A stretch of DNA of 43,972 bases from Acidobacteriaceae bacterium (GTDB taxonomy: Bacteria > Acidobacteriota > Terriglobia > Terriglobales > Acidobacteriaceae), in the NCBI GenBank assembly GCA_030037545.1, contig JASHRF010000119.1, positions 1 to 43,972 on the forward strand, given 5' to 3'. Positions 23,577-31,856 of this stretch are shown piece after piece. Numbering within the stretch: position 1 is the stretch's first letter; the number at the start of each line of letters is the position of its first letter. The notes below the pieces were generated by a model. It did not search any database and was not told the DNA's origin. It saw only the letters and a program-made list of their open reading frames with translations. The translations under genes were made by a program, and so were the position numbers.

Positions 23577-25301
23577 TCACGTCTGCAGCACGCCGGGATT
23601 GAACGGTGGGACCTCTGGGTTGAGCGCGCATGTGTCCAGCGCGGCAATCAACACTTCGCGGGTTTTGGCGGGATCGATGATGGCGTCGATCCAGAGCCGC
23701 GCCGCGCCGTACCGGGGATCGGCCTGCGCGTCATAATCGGCGCGAATCTCCTCGTGAATGGCCGTCTTTTCCGCATCCGAGAGTTTTTTCCCATTGCGCT
23801 CAAGCTGTTTGGCGCGGACTTCGGCCAGCGTGGCGGCAGCCGATGCGCCGCTCATGACCGCGTAGCGCGCCGTGGGCCACGCGAACAGGAAACGCGGATC
23901 GTAGGCCTTGCCGCACATGGCGTAATGGCCGGCGCCAAAGCTGCCGCCGACGATGACTGAAATCTTCGGCACCACGCTGGTGCTGACCGCGGAGACCATT
24001 TTTGCGCCGGCGCGAATAATACCCGACCACTCCGCATCCTTGCCCACCATGAAGCCGTTGACGTCATGCAGAAAAATCAACGGCACGAGATTCTGATTGC
24101 AGTCCATCATGAAGCGCGCGGCCTTCTGCGCGCCCTCAGTGTAGATGACCCCGCCGACCTCGATCTTCATGGCGCCAGCCGCTGGGCCCATGGCGACGGT
24201 GTCGCGCTGGTTGGTTTTCTGGTTGGCGACGATGCCCACCGCGTGTCCGCCAATCCAAGCGTAGCCGCACAGCACGGTGCGCCCGAACTCCTGCTTGTAC
24301 TCATCGAACTCGCTGCGGTCGACGATGCGGGCGATGACTTCGCGCATATCGTAGACATTGCTTGCACCGGGGGCGGGATTCATGAGTGCGTACACATCTT
24401 CGGCTGGAAATCTCGGCGCATCGCGGTGGAGATTGAATTCGCGGCGCCGGAAACCTTCAGACTTAGCTGTTCGCTCGCCCATTTTTTCAACCAGCGACCG
24501 CAAGCGCGCCAGGCAGATGTGATCGTTAGGCTCTTTGAAGTCCACCGTGCCGGAAATTTCCGCGTGCATGGCCGCGCCGCCCAGTTCTTCCGCGCCGGTT
24601 TTCTGGCCGATGGCGGCCTGCACCAGCGACGGGCCGGCGAGAAACAGGCCGGAGCCCTCGGTCATGAGAACCGTATCGGTCATAACAGGCAGATATGCGC
24701 CGCCGGCCACGCACATGCCCATGATGGCCGTGATCTGGGGAATGCCCATGGCGCTCATCACGGCGTTATTGCGGAAGATGCGGCCGAAGTCGTCCATGTC
24801 AGGGAAGACATCTTCCTGGAGGGGCAGAAAGACGCCCGCGGAATCGACCAGGTAGAGGGTGGGGATGCGATTCTCCATGGCGATGATCTGGGCGCGCAGA
24901 ACCTTCTTCGCGGTCATGGGGAAGAATGCGCCCGCCTTCACCGTGGCGTCGTTGGCCACAATCATGCACAGGCGTCCGCTGACGCGGCCCAGGCCGGTGA
25001 CCACGCCGGCGCTGGGCGCTCCCCCGTATTCCGCGTACATGCCGTGCGCGGCCCACAGGCCCAGCTCGAAGAGCTCAGTGTCCTTGTCGAGGAGCAATTT
25101 GAGCCGCTCACGGACGGTGAGGCGGCCTTTGGCGCGCTGCGCTTCAGCAGCTTTTGCGCCGCCGCCCTGGCGGATGGCGTGCTCCTGATCGTGCAACTCC
25201 GCTATCAGGTGCAGCAGCGCCTCGCGATTCATCTTGGCGCGTGGCGCGTCCAGGGCCACCGCGGAGCCGATTTCGTTGTCCAGCTTGAGAGTTTCCGTCA
25301 T
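23577..25301 (-). CDS. Acyl-CoA carboxylase, carboxyltransferase (beta) subunit, methylcrotonyl-CoA type
   Basis: 574 residues from ATG at 25301 (MTETLKLDNEIGSAV...); the open frame extends 21 codons further but with a poor leader. The two-crotonase-domain layout is clear: RLTVRERLKLLLD, LYLVDSAGVFLPLQEDVFPD, MCVAGGAYLPVM, GSGLFLAGPSLVQAAIG, then EELGGAAMHAEISGTVDF, and in the second half GGSFGAGHYAMCGKAYDPRF and WPTARYAVMSGASAA. These are the marks of methylcrotonyl-CoA carboxylase beta subunits. The enzyme needs a biotin carboxylase/biotin carrier alpha subunit, which is not in this window and must come from elsewhere in the genome. It lies in the leucine branch between an acyl-CoA dehydrogenase and fumarylacetoacetase. 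Confidence 0.92.
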   Translation of the reverse strand: MTETLKLDNEIGSAVALDAPRAKMNREALLHLIAELHDQEHAIRQGGGAKAAEAQRAKGRLTVRERLKLLLDKDTELFELGLWAAHGMYAEYGGAPSAGVVTGLGRVSGRLCMIVANDATVKAGAFFPMTAKKVLRAQIIAMENRIPTLYLVDSAGVFLPLQEDVFPDMDDFGRIFRNNAVMSAMGIPQITAIMGMCVAGGAYLPVMTDTVLMTEGSGLFLAGPSLVQAAIGQKTGAEELGGAAMHAEISGTVDFKEPNDHICLARLRSLVEKMGERTAKSEGFRRREFNLHRDAPRFPAEDVYALMNPAPGASNVYDMREVIARIVDRSEFDEYKQEFGRTVLCGYAWIGGHAVGIVANQKTNQRDTVAMGPAAGAMKIEVGGVIYTEGAQKAARFMMDCNQNLVPLIFLHDVNGFMVGKDAEWSGIIRAGAKMVSAVSTSVVPKISVIVGGSFGAGHYAMCGKAYDPRFLFAWPTARYAVMSGASAAATLAEVRAKQLERNGKKLSDAEKTAIHEEIRADYDAQADPRYGAARLWIDAIIDPAKTREVLIAALDTCALNPEVPPFNPGVLQT

Positions 25302-25314
25302 TGCACCTTTCGTT

Positions 25315-25411
25315 GCACCGTCCCTGCGGGACTCGGAAGTTCTTCCCGAATCCCGCCTCCCCACGCTGAAGCGCGGGCTAATGACCGTTGCGCCTCCGGC
25401 GCGTTTTTGCC
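25315..25411. repeat. 97-bp interspersed repeat, copy 2
   Basis: Second copy of the 16183-16279 repeat, same length, beginning 14 bases upstream of the carboxyltransferase start codon, so it supplies or displaces that gene's leader. Shared middle: CCCCACGCTGAAGCGCGGG. Confidence 0.75.
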
Positions 25412-25447
25412 CTGCGACCCGCTATGGTGGGTTCCCCGGTCGTGCCC

Positions 25448-26767
25448 TTATGACAAAGCTCCACAAACAATTGTTCCCGTGCATTCGCCAAATCCGATGC
25501 GCGGCAATCCGTCCTTCTGCGCATAGCCGCGAAATATTACCGTGTCGCCGTCCTTGAGAAAGCGTCGCGTTTCGCCGGTGGGAAGCCGAACCGCTTCCGC
25601 GCCGGATTGCATTTCAAGCAGGCAACCTTCGGAGCCCGGTTCCGCGCCGGAGATGGTGCCGGTGGCCAGCAGATCGCCGGGGCGCAGATTGCACCCATTG
25701 CTGGAATGATGCGTGACCAGCTGGTCGATTGTCCAATAAAGATCGCGGAGATTGCCGCGGCTGAGCAATACCGGCGCCGCGCCCGCTTCCCGCATCTGGT
25801 TCGATTCAAGATACACTTCGAGGGTTAGATCGATGGCGGCGCAGTCGGTTGACGGCGCGGAAAGATACGGCAGCGGTGCTGGATCGCCGGGCGGGCGCGC
25901 TGTAGCGGGCACGCGGTGGGGAGCGAGCGCCTCCAGCGGCACGATCCAGGGCGAAATGGTGGTGGCAAAATTCTTGGCCAGAAATGGGCCGAGCGGCTGA
26001 TACTCCCAGGATTGGATGTCGCGCGCCGACCAGTCGTTCACGAGGCACAATCCGAAGACGTGTTGCTCAGCTTCGGCGATGGGAAGGGCGCGGCCCAGCG
26101 TGTTTCCTGGGCCGATGAAGATGCCGACTTCCAGTTCGTAATCGAGCATGCGCGTGGAGCCGAAGGCGGGGTCGGAATCCTGGATCTTGGTCTGGCCGCA
26201 CGGACGGCGAATCTCGGTACCACTGACCACAATGGACGAAGCGCGGCCGTGATAGCCGATGGGCACGTATTTGTAATTGGGCAGAAGAGGATTGTCGGGG
26301 CGAAAACGCTTGCCCACGCGGGTGGCGTGGTGAATGGAGGCGTAGAAATCGGTGTAATCGCCGATCACGGCGGGAAGCTGCATTTCGGCTTCGTTCATGG
26401 AGATCAGGAGCGGGTCGACCCGCTGCTTGATTTCGCCGGCAGCGTCTTCGTCGAGAAGCGATGCGACGCGACGCCGTAACGCCGACCACGCCTGCGGACC
26501 GCAGGCCATGAGCGCGTTGAGGCATTGGCCGCCACAGCCTTCGAGGGCTTCGCATCCCACGCCGCACAGGAGGCCGTGCTCAGCGCAGGCGCGAAGATCG
26601 AGAATGCGATCGCCGATGGCCACGCCGATGCGCGAGCGGCCCGCGTGGCGGAAAATTCCATAGGGCAGGTTGGCGAGCGGGAAATCGGTTTGCGGATGGT
26701 TGGCAGAGGCGAGCCAGCTTCGGCCCGCCGTCTGCGGCAGCCCCGCTGTAGGCGGCATCATAGCCAT
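25448..26767 (-). CDS. fahA: Fumarylacetoacetase
   Basis: 439 residues, normal for the family, with an SH3-like N-terminal domain to about residue 130 and the FAH barrel after it. The catalytic region DYTDFYASIHHATRVGKRFR carries the His-Asp-Glu machinery. IGYHGRASSIVVSGTEIRRP, DYELEVGIFIGPGN and LVNDWSARDIQSWEYQPLGP contain the metal-binding acidic residues and the substrate loop. The enzyme splits fumarylacetoacetate into fumarate and acetoacetate, ending tyrosine breakdown. Its start overlaps the stop of the unknown gene: ATG at 26767 overlaps by ten bases, and the alternative ATG at 26761 gives the classic four-base ATGA overlap. Confidence 0.94.
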   Translation of the reverse strand: MAMMPPTAGLPQTAGRSWLASANHPQTDFPLANLPYGIFRHAGRSRIGVAIGDRILDLRACAEHGLLCGVGCEALEGCGGQCLNALMACGPQAWSALRRRVASLLDEDAAGEIKQRVDPLLISMNEAEMQLPAVIGDYTDFYASIHHATRVGKRFRPDNPLLPNYKYVPIGYHGRASSIVVSGTEIRRPCGQTKIQDSDPAFGSTRMLDYELEVGIFIGPGNTLGRALPIAEAEQHVFGLCLVNDWSARDIQSWEYQPLGPFLAKNFATTISPWIVPLEALAPHRVPATARPPGDPAPLPYLSAPSTDCAAIDLTLEVYLESNQMREAGAAPVLLSRGNLRDLYWTIDQLVTHHSSNGCNLRPGDLLATGTISGAEPGSEGCLLEMQSGAEAVRLPTGETRRFLKDGDTVIFRGYAQKDGLPRIGFGECTGTIVCGALS

Positions 26768-27621
26768 CGCAGCGCCTCCAAATCGTGTACCGGCTCCTCA
26801 AACGAGCAGGAGCCGAAGGCGGCGAAGAACTGCCGGCGAACTTCGCGCAATTCGTCGGCGCTCCAGCCATTCTGTTCCCAAACGATGGCCTCGTCCGTCA
26901 CCTGCCATGCGCCGGGCCATTCTTCTTCGAGCACCAGTTGCGCATCCCGGGCATCACCGCCGAAGTAGAGCAACGCGGCGGCACTTAAGAGATTCACAAA
27001 TCCGTGCATCACGGCCGTCGGGCTATTGCCGGCGTAAGTGAGCGCATGACGGCCGCGAAGGGGATGATGCAGGCCGGCCGTGGCCTTGAAGATCAAGCGT
27101 CGCGCGGCAAGATCGGAGAGCATCTGGGCGAGCGCCTGCGTGGAAGGAAAAGCTTCAGCGGTGGGGCCGCCGGCGCGAATCTTGACGCGCGCGCCGGCGG
27201 TTGCGACGGCGTCGAGCACCTCTGGCGCAGCGTCGATCGGCACTTCAAAATAGGTCGTCACGCCGGATGGGATGCGCATGGCAATTCGTCCGATGTCTCC
27301 AGCCCGGGCGCCTTTGATTTCGACCGCCTCGATGGCAAAGCCCTTGTCGACGAGCCGGCCCAGTTCGCCCTGGAGCTCGTCCCAGTCTGTATCGCAAGAT
27401 GCGATTACGCTCAGCTTCATGCCGCGCACATAATCGCCGGCTGCGTCCCACAGATACGGAAATTGGTCAAGATCGACGATGAAACGTCCCAGCGCCTGCG
27501 CGTGGGTGCTGCGGCCGTACTCGAGATACTTGCGCACCGCGGTGTGCATGTCGAGCGAGGCGGGCGGATAAAGGCCCGCGTAGTCGATCAAGCCGTCGAG
27601 CAGGAACTCGATCGCGGTCAT
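26758..27621 (-). CDS. Conserved-looking protein of unknown function in the tyrosine operon
   Basis: 287 residues from ATG at 27621, which overlaps the hmgA stop in ATGA and follows AGGAAAGG; the longer frame to 27705 would run into hmgA and is not preferred. The protein is soluble, with no signal peptide, and has an alternating alpha/beta pattern like a TIM barrel. Memorable motifs are [15 protein letters not shown] at the N-terminus, [42 protein letters not shown] and [18 protein letters not shown]. The Lys/Arg/His-containing KIRAGG and KATAGLHHP look like barrel-end active-site loops. I recognise no named family. It is coupled by four-base overlaps to homogentisate dioxygenase on one side and fumarylacetoacetase on the other, exactly between the enzymes that make and use maleylacetoacetate/fumarylacetoacetate. 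A role in that isomerisation is a hypothesis only. Confidence 0.85.
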   Translation of the reverse strand: MTAIEFLLDGLIDYAGLYPPASLDMHTAVRKYLEYGRSTHAQALGRFIVDLDQFPYLWDAAGDYVRGMKLSVIASCDTDWDELQGELGRLVDKGFAIEAVEIKGARAGDIGRIAMRIPSGVTTYFEVPIDAAPEVLDAVATAGARVKIRAGGPTAEAFPSTQALAQMLSDLAARRLIFKATAGLHHPLRGRHALTYAGNSPTAVMHGFVNLLSAAALLYFGGDARDAQLVLEEEWPGAWQVTDEAIVWEQNGWSADELREVRRQFFAAFGSCSFEEPVHDLEALRWL

Positions 27622-28961
27622 CCTTTCCTGGACCCCGGGACGGCCTCCAGTCGGGTCTCCGCGACTGCTTCCGGCGCGAAGCGCTTCTTCAATCCCTGCC
27701 AGCATTCGAAATACTCGTGCTGCAGAATGCGCGTATTCATGGCGAATTCGGTGGGGCGCATGACCAACTGGGTTTCGAACATGAAGGCCAGGGTGTTGTC
27801 GAGGTAGACGGGCTTGAGCTCCGCGCTGCTGGCGCGTTCGAAGGTTTTGGCATCTGGACCGTGTCCGGCCATGCAGTTGTGCAGGCTGGCGCCGCCGGGG
27901 ACAAAGCCCTCGGCCTTGGCGTCGTAAGCGCCGGAGACCAGGCCCATGAACTCGTTCATCAGGTTGCGATGGAACCAGGGAGGGCGGAAGCTATGCTCGG
28001 CCACTAGCCAGCGCGGCGGGAAGATGGCGAAATCGCAGTTGGCGGTGCCGGGGATCGCGGAGGGCGCGCTCATCACGGTGTAGATAGAAGGGTCGGGGTG
28101 GTCGAACGAAACGGTGTTGATGCAGTTGAAGCGCGACAGGTCGTATCTGTAAGGCGCGTAGTTGCCGTGCCAGGCGACCACATCGAGGGGCGAGTGATCG
28201 ATGGCCGCCTGCCACAAACGGCCCATGAATTTGGTAATGATGCGGAAGTCGCCATCGCGATCTTCGAAAGCCGCTACGGGCGCCTCAAAATCGCGCGGGT
28301 TGGCCAGGCCGTTGGCGCCGATGGGCCCCAGCTCCGGCAGGCGGAAGGTGAGGCCGTAATTTTCGCAGATGTAGCCGCGGGCCTGGCGATCGAGCAGCGC
28401 CACGCGGAACTTGACGCCGCGCGGGATTACGCAGATCTCGCCCGGCGCGGCCTCAATCATTCCCAGCTCGGTGTGGAGGCGTAGTGAGCCCATTTGCGGG
28501 ACGATGAGGAGCTCGCCATCGGCATCGGCAAAGAAGCGGTCGCCCATGGAGGCGTTGGCGGCGTAAAGATGAATGGCCATGCCGGTTTGCATGGCGGGAT
28601 CCCCGTTGCCGGCCAGGGTTACGATGCCGCTGACGAAATCCGTCTGCGGATCGGGAAGCGGAAGCGGATCCCAGCGCAGTTGATTGGGCATCGGCGGCAC
28701 TTCGTTGAACGGACCGCTGCGGATCAGGCCCATGGGAAACTCTTCATAGGGCCGGTGGGTGACCGAGGGGCGAATGCGATAGGTCCAAGTGCGGCGGTTG
28801 ACGGCTCGCGGCGCGGTGAAGGGGGTACCGCTGAATTGTTCGGTGTAGAGGCCGAGGGGATGGTCCTGCGGGGCGTTCTGGCCCACGGGCAGCGCGCCGG
28901 GAACGGCTTCGGTGGCGAATTCGTTGCCGAAGCCGGACTGGTAGGTGAGTTTTGTTTTCAT
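27618..28961 (-). CDS. hmgA: Homogentisate 1,2-dioxygenase
   Basis: 447 residues, standard length. The N-terminal [16 protein letters not shown] is typical. The iron ligands are present in [18 protein letters not shown] (His and Glu) and in [16 protein letters not shown] (His), and the catalytic-pocket His is in [13 protein letters not shown]. The cupin-type enzyme opens the ring of homogentisate with oxygen and Fe(II) to give maleylacetoacetate. Its stop overlaps the start of the unknown gene by four bases; the HPPD gene that makes homogentisate lies 79 bases upstream. Confidence 0.96.
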   Translation of the reverse strand: MKTKLTYQSGFGNEFATEAVPGALPVGQNAPQDHPLGLYTEQFSGTPFTAPRAVNRRTWTYRIRPSVTHRPYEEFPMGLIRSGPFNEVPPMPNQLRWDPLPLPDPQTDFVSGIVTLAGNGDPAMQTGMAIHLYAANASMGDRFFADADGELLIVPQMGSLRLHTELGMIEAAPGEICVIPRGVKFRVALLDRQARGYICENYGLTFRLPELGPIGANGLANPRDFEAPVAAFEDRDGDFRIITKFMGRLWQAAIDHSPLDVVAWHGNYAPYRYDLSRFNCINTVSFDHPDPSIYTVMSAPSAIPGTANCDFAIFPPRWLVAEHSFRPPWFHRNLMNEFMGLVSGAYDAKAEGFVPGGASLHNCMAGHGPDAKTFERASSAELKPVYLDNTLAFMFETQLVMRPTEFAMNTRILQHEYFECWQGLKKRFAPEAVAETRLEAVPGSRKG

Positions 28962-28995
28962 GCAATGCCTCGGACGATTGGCTTAAGAACAACTG

Positions 28996-29023
28996 CAGAT
29001 TTTTCGCTGCGCTCAGGATGACA
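28996..29023. repeat. Short interspersed repeat (CTGCGCTCARGATGACA), copy 2
   Basis: Carries CTGCGCTCAGGATGACA, matching the copy at 21103-21130 in all but one base of the core. It lies in the 79-base gap between hpd and hmgA, so it is probably transcribed within the operon. Confidence 0.55.
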
Positions 29024-29040
29024 ACGGTGGGAAAGAGCTA

Positions 29041-30195
29041 TCAGAGGTTTCCCCGCGCCTGCTGCTCGCGCTCAATCGCTTCGAAGAGCGCCTTGAAATT
29101 TCCTTTGCCGAAACTGCGGCTGCCTTTGCGCTGGATGATTTCAAAAAACAGCGTGGGTCGGTCTTCGACGGGGCGAGTGAAGATCTGCAACATATAGCCC
29201 TCGTCGTCGCGATCGACCAGGATGCCCAGCTCCTCGAGCTCGTCGACCGGCTCGTCGATTTTGCCTACGCGGCCCTGCAACTCGGTGTAGTAGGAATGCG
29301 GAACGCGCAGAAACTCCACGCCCTGCGCGCGCAGCTTGTTGACGGAATGCAGAATGTCGTTGGTGGCCAGGGCGATGTGCTGCACGCCGGGGCCGGGATA
29401 GAAGTCGAGATACTCCTCGACCTGCGATTTCTTTTTGCCCTCGGCCGGCTCATTGATGGGAAACTTGATGTAGCCGTTGCCGTTGGCCATCACCTTCGAC
29501 ATGAGCGCCGAGTAGTCGGTGGAAATATCCTTGTCGTCGAAGTGCTGGTAGAGCGAGAAGCCCATGACGCGGGCGTAGAAATCGACCCAGGTGTTCATCT
29601 CGTTCCAGCCCACGTTGCCCACCATGTGATCGACGTGGAGCAGGCCTACGGGGCGCGCGACGGGATCGCTTTCAATAGCGCGAAAGCCGGGCAGGAACGG
29701 GCCGGCATAGTGGCCGCGCTCCACGAACGTATGGATGGTATCGCCGTAGGCGCGAATGCTGGAGAGCACCGCGCGGCCGTGCTCGTCCTTCAGCTCATAC
29801 GGCTCGGCTGCGCTCGTGGCGCCACGCTTTGTGGTCTCAGCCCAAGCGCTGCGCGCGTCGTCTACCCAGAGCGCAATCACGCGCACGCCGTCACCGTGCT
29901 TTTGAATGTGCTCGGCGATGGGATGGCCGCTGCGCAGGGGGGTGGTGAGGACAAAACGGATTTTGCCCTGCTGAACGACATAGGAAGCATGATCGCGCTG
30001 CCCGGTTTCGGGGCCGGCATAAGCCACCAGCGACATGCCGAATGCAGTGCGGTAAAAGTATGCGGCCTGGCGGGCATTGCCCACGTAAAACTCCACGTGG
30101 TCGGTGCCCCGGAGGGGCAGGAAATCCTTTTGGGGTTGGCGGGCGGGCTCGGCGACAGCCTGCGCGCCTGCGGAAGCAGAGTGCGGGGAAGTCAT
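29041..30195 (-). CDS. hpd: 4-hydroxyphenylpyruvate dioxygenase
   Basis: 384 residues, standard length. Two VOC-type halves are clear. The Fe(II) ligands are in [11 protein letters not shown] (His), [15 protein letters not shown] (His) and [12 protein letters not shown] (Glu), and the C-terminal [20 protein letters not shown] closes the active site, as in all HPPDs. The enzyme makes homogentisate from 4-hydroxyphenylpyruvate. It is the first gene of the tyrosine operon reading left: hpd, hmgA, unknown, fahA. Five tandem octamers lie about 75 bases upstream of the start. Confidence 0.96.
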   Translation of the reverse strand: MTSPHSASAGAQAVAEPARQPQKDFLPLRGTDHVEFYVGNARQAAYFYRTAFGMSLVAYAGPETGQRDHASYVVQQGKIRFVLTTPLRSGHPIAEHIQKHGDGVRVIALWVDDARSAWAETTKRGATSAAEPYELKDEHGRAVLSSIRAYGDTIHTFVERGHYAGPFLPGFRAIESDPVARPVGLLHVDHMVGNVGWNEMNTWVDFYARVMGFSLYQHFDDKDISTDYSALMSKVMANGNGYIKFPINEPAEGKKKSQVEEYLDFYPGPGVQHIALATNDILHSVNKLRAQGVEFLRVPHSYYTELQGRVGKIDEPVDELEELGILVDRDDEGYMLQIFTRPVEDRPTLFFEIIQRKGSRSFGKGNFKALFEAIEREQQARGNL

Positions 30196-30270
30196 TGCTG
30201 CGATTCCTGTTCTGCCGGGGCAGGCGAGCGGGAAGCCGCAATCCCGGCTAGGGATAGGATAGGCCGGAGA

Positions 30271-30310
30271 CAGCGAGTCAGCAAGTCAGCGAGTCGACAA
30301 GTCAGCGAGT
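30271..30310. repeat. Five tandem CAGCGAGT-type octamers
   Basis: Exactly 40 bases made of five 8-base units: CAGCGAGT, CAGCAAGT, CAGCGAGT, CGACAAGT, CAGCGAGT. They lie upstream of hpd. A related pair, CACGAAGT twice, is at 31201-31216 on the other side of the IS remnant. Confidence 0.8.
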
Positions 30311-30493
30311 GCGGTGGCGACGCGGGGGCTGTTAGAACCCATGTGGCATTTATGGTCTCCCACCCCATCGCAAAAGACGCGAAAGGATAGGGCACCCGGC
30401 AAGTCGGCGGTGTGGTGGCCACGCGTGGGCCGTTTGAGACTTCCCGCATCAGGATCGGTGGGCTCCCAAGTCCCAAACACGGGGCCTGATGAC

Positions 30494-31176
30494 ATGACAG
30501 CGTCGGCTCCTTCAAGCTGAGTACATGGGTTGTGGCTAAACGACCTTGGGCTGGGGAGCAGGAGCCGAGCAGGATGATTATAGGCCGTGATTTCCATCCT
30601 CGTTTTCAGCAGGTCGCGTATATGGAGACGGAGACGGGGGAGTACGCAGAACGGCGACGGATGCATGGGGCCGAGGCAGAGAGTTCTTATCGGTCCCTGG
30701 CGGGCCAGGGGGTTTGCGAGTGGGGCTGGAGGCGACCGCGAACTTTGGTTGCCCCAGTCGCGCCTGGTGCGGATGGGCCCGCGGATCGAAAACCAGAGTT
30801 GGACGCTATTGGCAAGGACGAAGGCCGGGTGGGAAGCCGGCGATGGACAGACCGGCGGCGTGAGGTCGAAGCGCTCAAGCTGGAGAGCCGGTACGGGCAA
30901 CGGCGGCAGGACTTGTTGTCGCTGCTGGATGGATTGGAGGACCGGATCGAGCCGCTGCAAGAAGCAGTCAGGGCAGCGGCCCAAGCCCATCCGCAGGCCA
31001 GGCTTCTGATGATTCACCCGGGAAAACATCTGAGCTTCGCTCCCCAGCCGATTCTGAAAGTGGCCGGGACGATGGCAAGGGTCAAGATGAACGCCACAAA
31101 ACGGCGCCTTTGACATCGTCCCGACCACCGCGGGAAAGTGTGCGCCTCTTCACTTGACAAGGAGAGACGCTGTCAT
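30494..31176 (+). mobile_element. Decayed IS110-family element with inverted ends
   Basis: ATGACAGCGTC at 30494-30504 is exactly inverted at 31166-31176, and the similarity goes on inward (CTCCTT then CAAG on both sides with small gaps), giving roughly 25-base imperfect terminal repeats. The 683 bases between hold a broken transposase. An intact relative would be about 1.3 kb or longer, so about half of the element is missing. DNA between 30196 and 30493 and from 31177 to 31223 has only repeats and no gene. Confidence 0.65.
30574..31113 (+). pseudogene. IS110-family transposase remnant
   Basis: The N-terminus MIIGRDFHPRFQQVAYMETE, then GEYAERRRMHGAEAE and YRSLAG, matches the DEDD/RuvC-like start of acidobacterial IS110 transposases. 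In-frame sequence then turns to nonsense, and the expected middle part (the rest of the catalytic domain and central helices) is missing. From about residue 110, EGRVGSRRWTDRRREVEAL, then LLSLLDGLEDRIEPLQEAV and HPQARLLMIHPG are the C-terminal Transposase_20 region, which ends without its GVGPITA-type continuation. The element has an internal deletion of several hundred bases plus frameshifts, so it is inactive. The minus-strand frame 30286-31128 is its shadow. Confidence 0.75.
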
Positions 31177-31223
31177 ACAGGGAGCACCTCAGCTTGACGT
31201 CACGAAGTCACGAAGTCGCGGTA

Positions 31224-31856
31224 CTACGGCTGGACTACGCCGTGGCGGATGGCATAGCGGACTACGCCGGCGGTTTCGTGGATGCCGAGCTTTTCCATGA
31301 TGCGGCTGCGGTAAGTTTCGACGGTCTTCACGCTGATCTCGAGCAGGGCCGCGATTTCCTTGGTGGTCTTGCTCTCGGCGATCAGTTGCAGCACCTGTCG
31401 CTCGCGCGGGGTGAGCGGATCCTCGGGCAGCTCCGACTTGTTCTGGTAGGCTTCGACCGCGGCCTGCGTCACTTCAGGGCTGAAGTAGCTGCCGCCGCGC
31501 GCGGTTTCGCGGACGGCGTGCACCAGTTCCTCGGCACTGCGCGTCTTCATGACAAAGCCGCGGGTTCCGGCGCGTAGTCCCTCCAGGATGAACTGCCGCT
31601 CGGTGTGCATGGTGAGCATGATGCATTTGGTGGCCGGCGAGAGGCGGCGAATCTCGCGGGCTGCGTCGATGCCGTTGAGGAACGGCATGGAAAGGTCGAG
31701 AACAGCCACGTCGGGACGGAGTTTCTCGGCCCATTCCACTGCTTCGCGGCCGTTCGAGGCTTCCGCGACAACCTTGAATCCTTCACGCTCTAAAATGACG
31801 CGAAGGCCGTCACGCACTACGGGATGGTCGTCGGCGAGGAGTATCTGAATCGGCAT
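31224..31856 (-). CDS. NarL/FixJ-type response regulator
   Basis: 210 residues from ATG at 31856, with GAGGGA six bases upstream. The receiver has the acidic pair in ILLADDHPVVRDGL, the phosphoacceptor Asp in VAVLDLSMPFLNG and the Lys in GFVMKTRSAEEL. The LuxR-type HTH follows at about residues 140-205: LTPRERQVLQLIAESKTTKE, then IAALLEISVKTVETYRSRIM. It is the output of the histidine kinase whose gene ends 47 bases inside it; the overlap means translational coupling. Confidence 0.93.
   Translation of the reverse strand: MPIQILLADDHPVVRDGLRVILEREGFKVVAEASNGREAVEWAEKLRPDVAVLDLSMPFLNGIDAAREIRRLSPATKCIMLTMHTERQFILEGLRAGTRGFVMKTRSAEELVHAVRETARGGSYFSPEVTQAAVEAYQNKSELPEDPLTPRERQVLQLIAESKTTKEIAALLEISVKTVETYRSRIMEKLGIHETAGVVRYAIRHGVVQP

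Noticed and set aside
24066..25526. 486-residue plus-strand frame
   Set aside because: It is antisense to the carboxyltransferase gene and His/Arg/Ala-rich without motifs.
30271..30310. Possible CRISPR array
   Set aside because: The units are 8 bases in direct tandem with no spacers, so they are a simple repeat.
30286..31128. 280-residue minus-strand frame
   Set aside because: It is the shadow of the broken IS110 transposase; the plus strand carries the recognisable pieces.
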